Assembly: GCA_002451715.1 (NCBI GenBank)
Contig: DKDD01000017.1
Location: 1-10,337 of the forward strand
Origin: Ruminococcaceae bacterium UBA6857
GTDB taxonomy: Bacteria; Bacillota; Clostridia; Oscillospirales; Acutalibacteraceae
Direction of reading: 5' to 3'
DNA: 10,337 bases
The position numbers and the translations under genes are program-made. Within the stretch, counting starts at the first letter, position 1. Each line of letters begins with the position of its first letter. The notes under the pieces were generated by a model. It made no database searches and had not been told where the DNA came from. It was given only the letters and a program-made list of their open reading frames with translations. Below, one piece after another: positions 6,497 to 10,337 of the stretch.

Positions 6497-8587
6497 TTAT
6501 TTATTTGGTTTCTCTTCTTCCGGCCCAAGAAGAGCGGTCATGCTTTTGAGTCCGACGGCAAGCGTTGAAACATTATGAAGCAAAGCGGAAACCTGCGGAG
6601 TAATTATTCCGATAACGCCGAGCGCAATCAGCGCGGAGTTGAACGAAATTATGAAACGATAGTTCTTTTTGATTCGTTTCATTGCCGCGTCGGCAAGCTC
6701 TTTGATTGTTTCAAGCGCCCAAAGGTCTTCGGTCGAAACTGTTATGTCCGCAATTTCGCGGGCAATCGCCGCGCCTGTACTTACGGCAATTCCGGCGTCG
6801 GCCTGCGAAAGCGCGGGCGCATCGTTTATTCCGTCGCCTATCATGATTACCGTGTGTCCCTCTTCTTTAAGCTGTTTGACGTATTCTGCCTTGTCCTCCG
6901 GAAGTACTTCAGAGAAATACCTGTCAACGCCGACTTTTTTTGAAACGGCTTTTGCCGTTTTGTCGGAGTCTCCGGTCATCATCACAATGTTTGAAAAGCC
7001 GCGCTTTCTGAGCGTTTCGATAACTTTTACGGCTTCTGTTCTGACGGGGTCTTCAATCAGTATGACCGCAACAAGCTGTCCGTCGCAGGACATATAAAGC
7101 TGAGAGTATTCACCCGAAATCGAGTTGAACTTTTCTTCGTCCGAGATTGTTGCGCCCTCATCTTCAAAAATAAAATGGTGGCTTCCGATTGCGATTCGGT
7201 GTCCGTCAACAATGCCGATTATTCCGTGGGCAACTATGTATTCAACCGAAGAATGGCATTCTTCGTGGGTCAGGCCGCGGTCCGCTGCTTCGTTGACAAC
7301 GGCGTTTGCGATTGAATGGGGATAATGCTCTTCAAGGCATGCGGCAGTTCGAAGAATTTCGTTTTCGTCGCTTTCAAGGAAAGTGACGATTCCGGCAACT
7401 TTCGGCGAAGCATGAGTCAGCGTTCCGGTTTTGTCGAACACAACGGTATCGGCTTTTGAAACGATTTCAATGAACTTCCCGCCTTTGAAAGAGATTCCGT
7501 GGGTTATTCCTTCGCGAAGAGCCGAAAGCATTGCAATCGGCATTGAAAGCTTCAGCGCGCAGGAATAGTCAACCATTAAAATTGCGGCGGTTTTGATCAG
7601 ATTGCCGGTGAACAGATAGGTAAGTCCTGCGCCGAGAAGGCTGAACGGAACAAGCTTATCCGCAAGATTTGCGGCCTTATCTTCCGTGTCGGATTTGAGT
7701 TTTTCCGACTCTTCAATCATTTTTATGATTCTGTCATAGCGACCGCTGCCCGCGGCTTTTTCAACGGAAATTACACATTCGCCGTCTTCAACAACCGTTC
7801 CGGCATAGACCAAAGCACCCTTTGATTTCGGCACAGCGTCAAATTCGCCGGTCATTGTTGACTGATTAACGGTTACAACACCGCCGCTGATTTTTCCGTC
7901 AAGCGGAATCATTCCGCCGGCGCGGACAACGATTTCGTCGCCCTCTTTAACGTCTTTGAGAGGAACCAAAACTTCGTTTTCGCCCGCTTTGAGCCAAACT
8001 TTTTCAATTCCGAGCGACATTGTCTGTGCGAGGTCTTCAACAGACTTTTTGTGTGTCCATTCGTCAAGAATATCGCCGATCTTCAAAAGGAACATGATTG
8101 AAGACGCGGTTGAAAAATCGCCCCTCAAAAGCGCAACGACAATTGCTGTTGCGTCGAGAACGGGAACGTCCAATTTTCCTTTCAAAAGCGATTTAACTCC
8201 GAGAAGGATTCGTTTTGCCGCGGTGAAAAGCGTGATTGCTCTTCTTATCGGCAAAGGAAGCAGCCATTTTTTGACATATCTGAAAATAACGGCATTGATA
8301 AGTTTATCCTGATATTCACGATTAAGTTCGCGGCTTGTTCTTTCCGGAACAAGAGCCGCCGTGGCTTCGGTGAACGCAAACTTTGAAAGTGCATGGACAA
8401 TCTCTTCTCTTTCGCAGTTATATTCAATCACAGCGTCGCAGGTTCTGTCATAAACAAGAACGTTCGAAACGCCGTGAATACTTTTAAGATAGTATTCCAG
8501 AATGTCGGCTTCTCTCAGCGACATATGCGCCTTGACTGCACGGACACGCATTCGTCCTTTTTTATCATATAAAATCTTACATTTCAT
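6497..8587 (-). CDS. P1B-type heavy-metal translocating ATPase lacking the CPx motif
   Basis: 696 residues in the inner membrane. It uses ATP to move a metal ion across the membrane, probably outward. An N-terminal HMA-like domain (1-70) has no CxxC. The actuator loop is TMTGE (244-248), the phosphorylated aspartate is D385 in DKTGT, the nucleotide-binding region carries PHSIA (423-427) where P1B pumps usually have HP, and hinge motifs are TGDS (538-541) and GDGINDAPAL (584-593). The metal-site helix reads YSCALK (341-346), not CPC/SPC/CPH, so the proline is missing. Pumps of this kind may handle manganese or iron, but the metal cannot be assigned from sequence. I start at ATG 8587 because AGAGG sits eight bases upstream and the open frame above it covers a terminator hairpin. 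It follows a small membrane protein gene, likely one unit. Confidence 0.9.
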   Translation of the reverse strand: MKCKILYDKKGRMRVRAVKAHMSLREADILEYYLKSIHGVSNVLVYDRTCDAVIEYNCEREEIVHALSKFAFTEATAALVPERTSRELNREYQDKLINAVIFRYVKKWLLPLPIRRAITLFTAAKRILLGVKSLLKGKLDVPVLDATAIVVALLRGDFSTASSIMFLLKIGDILDEWTHKKSVEDLAQTMSLGIEKVWLKAGENEVLVPLKDVKEGDEIVVRAGGMIPLDGKISGGVVTVNQSTMTGEFDAVPKSKGALVYAGTVVEDGECVISVEKAAGSGRYDRIIKMIEESEKLKSDTEDKAANLADKLVPFSLLGAGLTYLFTGNLIKTAAILMVDYSCALKLSMPIAMLSALREGITHGISFKGGKFIEIVSKADTVVFDKTGTLTHASPKVAGIVTFLESDENEILRTAACLEEHYPHSIANAVVNEAADRGLTHEECHSSVEYIVAHGIIGIVDGHRIAIGSHHFIFEDEGATISDEEKFNSISGEYSQLYMSCDGQLVAVILIEDPVRTEAVKVIETLRKRGFSNIVMMTGDSDKTAKAVSKKVGVDRYFSEVLPEDKAEYVKQLKEEGHTVIMIGDGINDAPALSQADAGIAVSTGAAIAREIADITVSTEDLWALETIKELADAAMKRIKKNYRFIISFNSALIALGVIGIITPQVSALLHNVSTLAVGLKSMTALLGPEEEKPNK

Positions 8588-8600
8588 TTTTAAAGCCTCT

Positions 8601-8633
8601 AAAAAAATAAGCCGCCGAAAAAACTGCGGCGGC
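8601..8633 (-). terminator. Intergenic hairpin with U tract between the small membrane gene and the ATPase gene
   Basis: GCCGCCG (8611-8617) pairs with CGGCGGC (8627-8633), loop 9. On the - strand it is followed by TTATTTTTTT (8610-8601). It begins about 10 bases after the upstream stop and ends just before the ATPase Shine-Dalgarno, with no room for a promoter in between. I read it as a partial terminator or an mRNA-processing/stability element that lowers ATPase expression relative to its partner. Confidence 0.75.
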
Positions 8634-8643
8634 ATTTTAATCA

Positions 8644-8904
8644 TTAGTTTTCTGCTGAATCTTCAATAACCTTTTCGTCTTCCGCAGCATATTCTTCGTT
8701 AAGTTTCTTTGCGTCGGCAAGAATATCATCGGCGTTTTCTTTAATATTGGTTGCCGTTTTCATAACATCTTCCTTTGCGCGAAGAGCGGCCGCAGTTGTG
8801 CGGACATAAACCTTTTTTGCGCCCTTGCCGGAAAGAATTTTAAGTCCGGCTGTGCCAAAAAGTACGCCGCCTGCAAAAAGACCGATATGTTTTAACATGC
8901 TCAT
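8644..8904 (-). CDS. Small membrane-anchored protein paired with the P1B-type ATPase (DUF6110-like)
   Basis: 86 residues from ATG 8904. One N-terminal hydrophobic, glycine-rich segment (KHIGLFAGGVLFGTAGLKIL) is followed by a basic, then acidic helical tail rich in Lys, Glu and Asp, ending in a very acidic stretch. This layout suggests a membrane anchor with a cytoplasmic helix. Similar short proteins sit beside CPx-less P1B ATPases in gut Firmicutes (DUF6110, recalled, not searched); their role is unknown, perhaps an ATPase partner or metal sensor. The start is uncertain. The frame is open to GTG 8931, and ATG 8916, 8904 and 8898 are all possible. AAAGG at 8919-8923 is 14 bases from 8904 but only 2 from 8916. 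I chose 8904 because the hydrophobic segment then starts near the N-terminus. Confidence 0.75.
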   Translation of the reverse strand: MSMLKHIGLFAGGVLFGTAGLKILSGKGAKKVYVRTTAAALRAKEDVMKTATNIKENADDILADAKKLNEEYAAEDEKVIEDSAEN

Positions 8905-8942
8905 AATAATTACCATAGCCTTTCCGACCACAAAAATTCAAT

Positions 8943-8985
8943 AAAAAATCACGTTATCCCTTGCTGTGGCCACGGCAAGGCGTGA
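8943..8985 (-). promoter_or_regulatory. Bulged hairpin with U6 tract in the leader of the metal-transport unit (attenuator-like)
   Basis: On the - strand, TCACG-CCTTGC (8985-8975) pairs with GCAAGG (8964-8959) and, after a 5-base bulge GATAA, with CGTGA (8953-8949). Six T residues follow directly (8948-8943). The loop contains the palindrome GTGGCCAC. It lies between the promoter and the start of the small membrane gene, where a terminator would only make sense as a switch. It matches no metal riboswitch consensus I can recall. Confidence 0.6.
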
Positions 8986-8993
8986 GACAACAT

Positions 8994-9033
8994 ATGGTTT
9001 TTATAAGCGCGATTATCACGCTTATAACCCCAT
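8994..9033 (-). promoter_or_regulatory. Long dyad in the leader of the metal-transport unit (operator or RNA stem)
   Basis: TTATAAGCG (9001-9009) and CGCTTATAA (9019-9027) form a perfect 9-bp dyad around 9 bases. On the - strand, AUGG (9033-9030) and CCAU (8997-8994) extend it across a GG/AAA internal loop, giving 13 pairs. It starts about 15 bases after the -10 box, a normal place for a repressor operator or the first stem of a regulatory RNA. Confidence 0.6.
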
Positions 9034-9048
9034 TGTTTTTTCAGTCAA

Positions 9049-9077
9049 ATATTAACACCGTTGTCAAAATTTGTCAA
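9049..9077 (-). promoter_or_regulatory. Strong sigma-A promoter for the small membrane gene and ATPase
   Basis: On the - strand TTGACA (9077-9072), a 17-base spacer and TAATAT (9054-9049): a perfect -35 and a five-of-six -10. It begins two bases after the stop codon of the upstream gene (9079). Transcription would start near 9042, leaving a leader of about 140 bases before the first start codon. Confidence 0.8.
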
Positions 9078-9078
9078 G

Positions 9079-9618
9079 TCATTTCCTGTATTGCGAATAG
9101 CCTTGCTGCTGGGGAGGCTGGTTATTCGCATAAAATCTTTGCGACATATCCGGCTGAGCGTCCGGGAACTGTTTTGCAGCCCTTCTTCTTGCGCGTTTTG
9201 CGTTTTCGGAGTTCTTCATATCAAGAAGTTGCTGCAAAATTTTGATTGCTTCGCCGACTCCGCGGAAGAGCAACGCAAGAAGTGCGCCCGCAAGAATCGA
9301 AACCGAAAGATAGACAAACCCAAGTTCATCGCTAAACTTCAAAAGAACAATTCCGACAACAAGTCCGAGGGTCGCAATGATGATTGAAGTCACGTTAAGC
9401 ATGTTTGCAATCGAATTGCGGCTTGTGCTTCCCGCGGCAACGGAAGCGTCAATGAGCGCTTCATATTCTTCGTCGGTAATGATGAGCGGAACTTCTTTTT
9501 TTCCGTTGCTTTTGCTTGAAAGTCCCCAAGCGAGCAAATCGGCATCTTTCTTTTTATAGTATTCTTCCTTTTGCTGAGCGGAAAGCTCTTTGATTTTATT
9601 TTCAACCTGTTCTAACAT
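9079..9618 (-). CDS. Two-helix membrane protein of unknown function
   Basis: 179 residues from ATG 9618, with AAAGGG eight bases upstream; a TTG one codon earlier is less likely. Seen in order: a charged helical N-terminus (1-30, coiled-coil-like, many Glu, Lys and Gln), a cytoplasmic stretch with IITDEEYEALIDAS (46-59), two hydrophobic helices (about 72-95 and 100-119) joined by a short turn, a basic segment KRARRRAAKQ (141-150), and a Gln/Pro/Tyr-rich disordered end (164-178). Both ends therefore probably lie in the cytoplasm. It has its own promoter and is followed closely by the promoter of the metal-transport unit. I do not recognise the family. The layout suggests a membrane-associated scaffold or sensor, but nothing in the sequence names a substrate or partner. 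Confidence 0.75.
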   Translation of the reverse strand: MLEQVENKIKELSAQQKEEYYKKKDADLLAWGLSSKSNGKKEVPLIITDEEYEALIDASVAAGSTSRNSIANMLNVTSIIIATLGLVVGIVLLKFSDELGFVYLSVSILAGALLALLFRGVGEAIKILQQLLDMKNSENAKRARRRAAKQFPDAQPDMSQRFYANNQPPQQQGYSQYRK

Positions 9619-9657
9619 CAAAACATCCCTTTCGCTTTGATTGAATCTATTTAATAA

Positions 9658-9686
9658 AGATTATCACATTTTTAGCTTTTGTTCAA
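9658..9686 (-). promoter_or_regulatory. Candidate sigma-A promoter for the two-helix membrane protein
   Basis: On the - strand TTGAAC (9686-9681), 17 bases, then TAATCT (9663-9658), preceded by an extended TGTGA. It lies 40 bases upstream of the start codon and downstream of the uracil-DNA glycosylase stop. The rest of the 114-base gap is AT-rich, with no clear terminator. Confidence 0.65.
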
Positions 9687-9732
9687 GTCAATCGAAAAAA
9701 TTAACACAATTATCATAAGTATTTTTTTGCAA

Positions 9733-10305
9733 TTAATATATATTGATTGAAAGTTCTTCAATTTTTCCGCGAAGGCGCTGAAAATCAAGAAGTGCGTCTT
9801 TCTTTTTTGCTTCGTCGCGCAAAAGTGCCGCAGGGTGAAAAGTTCCCATCATATATGTTTCGCCCTTTTTGAAAAACTCGCCGTGCTGTCTTGTTACGCG
9901 GAAATCAGGCGAAATCAGTCTTTGCGCCGCAATTCGCCCAAGGCAAACGATAATCTGCGGCTTTATTAGCTTCACCTGGCGGCGAAGAAAAGAAAGGCAA
10001 ACTTCGGTTTCCTCCGGTTTCGGGTCGCGGTTATGCGGCGGACGGCATTTGACCATATTTGCGATATATACGTTTTTGTTTCTGTCAAGGTCAACAAGAG
10101 AAAGATAAAGGTCAAGAAGCTGACCGCTTTTTCCGACAAAGGGAAGACCCTGCAAATCCTCCTGTTCGCCCGGTCCTTCGCCAACAAACATTATTTTTGC
10201 ATTTTCGTTGCCCGTTCCGAAAACAAGGTTCGTTCTTGTTTTACCAAGCGGGCAACGAAAACAGTTTTTACATTCGTTTTCAAGTTCAAAAAGTTCGTTT
10301 TTCAA
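9733..10305 (-). CDS. Uracil-DNA glycosylase, family 4 (iron-sulfur type)
   Basis: 190 residues, the usual length. It removes uracil from DNA, the first step of base excision repair of deaminated cytosine. GEGPGEQED (42-50) is the family 4 motif A; its E44 matches the GE[A/G]PG form of this family. HPAALLR (157-163) is the motif B that grips the DNA. Four cysteines for a [4Fe-4S] cluster are visible: C15 and C18 (CxxCPL), C87 (KCRPPHNRDP) and C103. A further cysteine, C12, is extra. The start is TTG 10305 with AAAGGGG about nine bases upstream. A TACAAT at 10336-10331 could be the -10 box of its promoter, but the -35 would lie outside the window. It seems to be a core host gene, not part of the phage element. 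Confidence 0.93.
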   Translation of the reverse strand: MKNELFELENECKNCFRCPLGKTRTNLVFGTGNENAKIMFVGEGPGEQEDLQGLPFVGKSGQLLDLYLSLVDLDRNKNVYIANMVKCRPPHNRDPKPEETEVCLSFLRRQVKLIKPQIIVCLGRIAAQRLISPDFRVTRQHGEFFKKGETYMMGTFHPAALLRDEAKKKDALLDFQRLRGKIEELSINIY

Positions 10306-10337
10306 AAGCGGACACCCCTTTCTTTTTATTATTGTAC

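Noticed and set aside
8588..8644. 19-codon upstream extension of the ATPase frame to an ATG overlapping the previous stop (TAATG)
   Set aside because: These bases contain the intergenic hairpin and U tract, and the peptide would not extend the HMA fold. The ATG at 8587 has its own AGAGG.
8943..9042. yybP-ykoY manganese or NiCo riboswitch in the ATPase leader
   Set aside because: The conserved loop sequences of those classes, as I know them, are absent, so only an unnamed structured leader is claimed.

Overview
The window looks like the chromosome of a low-to-moderate GC Firmicute, most likely an uncultured Clostridia member. Several things point that way. Shine-Dalgarno sequences are strong (AAAGGAGG, AAGGGGG), promoters match the sigma-A consensus, and TTG starts are common. 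A small glycine-rich membrane gene sits next to a P1B-type ATPase, and there is a family 4 uracil-DNA glycosylase. Genus cannot be judged from the sequence.

Left half (1-5255, + strand): a compact phage-type head cassette, one operon read left to right. It holds the C-terminal end of the terminase large subunit, the portal, an HK97-type prohead protease with a Cys/His cluster and a long C-terminal tail, a capsid decoration-like protein, the HK97-fold major capsid protein, two small head-completion proteins, and a last protein. The last protein joins a neck or tail-terminator-like N-terminal domain to a tail-fibre-like C-terminal domain. A strong bidirectional terminator follows directly. No tail tube, tape measure, baseplate, lysis or integrase gene lies to the right. 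The reading frames are intact, each with its own good ribosome binding site. The cassette makes and fills heads but encodes no recognisable tail in this window. It could be a capsid-forming phage satellite (cf-PICI-like), a retained or domesticated capsid cluster, or a prophage trimmed on its right side.

Middle (5258-6441, - strand): a single, AT-rich Fic-family gene with its own promoter, convergent with the head operon. It joins an N-terminal antitoxin-like helical region, a Fic core lacking the second motif arginine, a 7-residue tandem repeat and a winged-helix-like end. Its position and composition suggest cargo at the edge of the element.

Right half (6451-10337, - strand): apparently ordinary host genes. 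A two-gene metal-transport unit (small membrane-anchored protein, then a P1B-type ATPase without the CPx motif) is driven by a near-perfect sigma-A promoter. Its roughly 140-nt leader holds a long dyad and a bulged hairpin followed by six U residues, which looks like an operator plus attenuator or an uncharacterised metal-responsive leader. A second hairpin with a U tract separates the two genes. Upstream lie a two-helix membrane protein of unknown function with its own promoter, and the uracil-DNA glycosylase.
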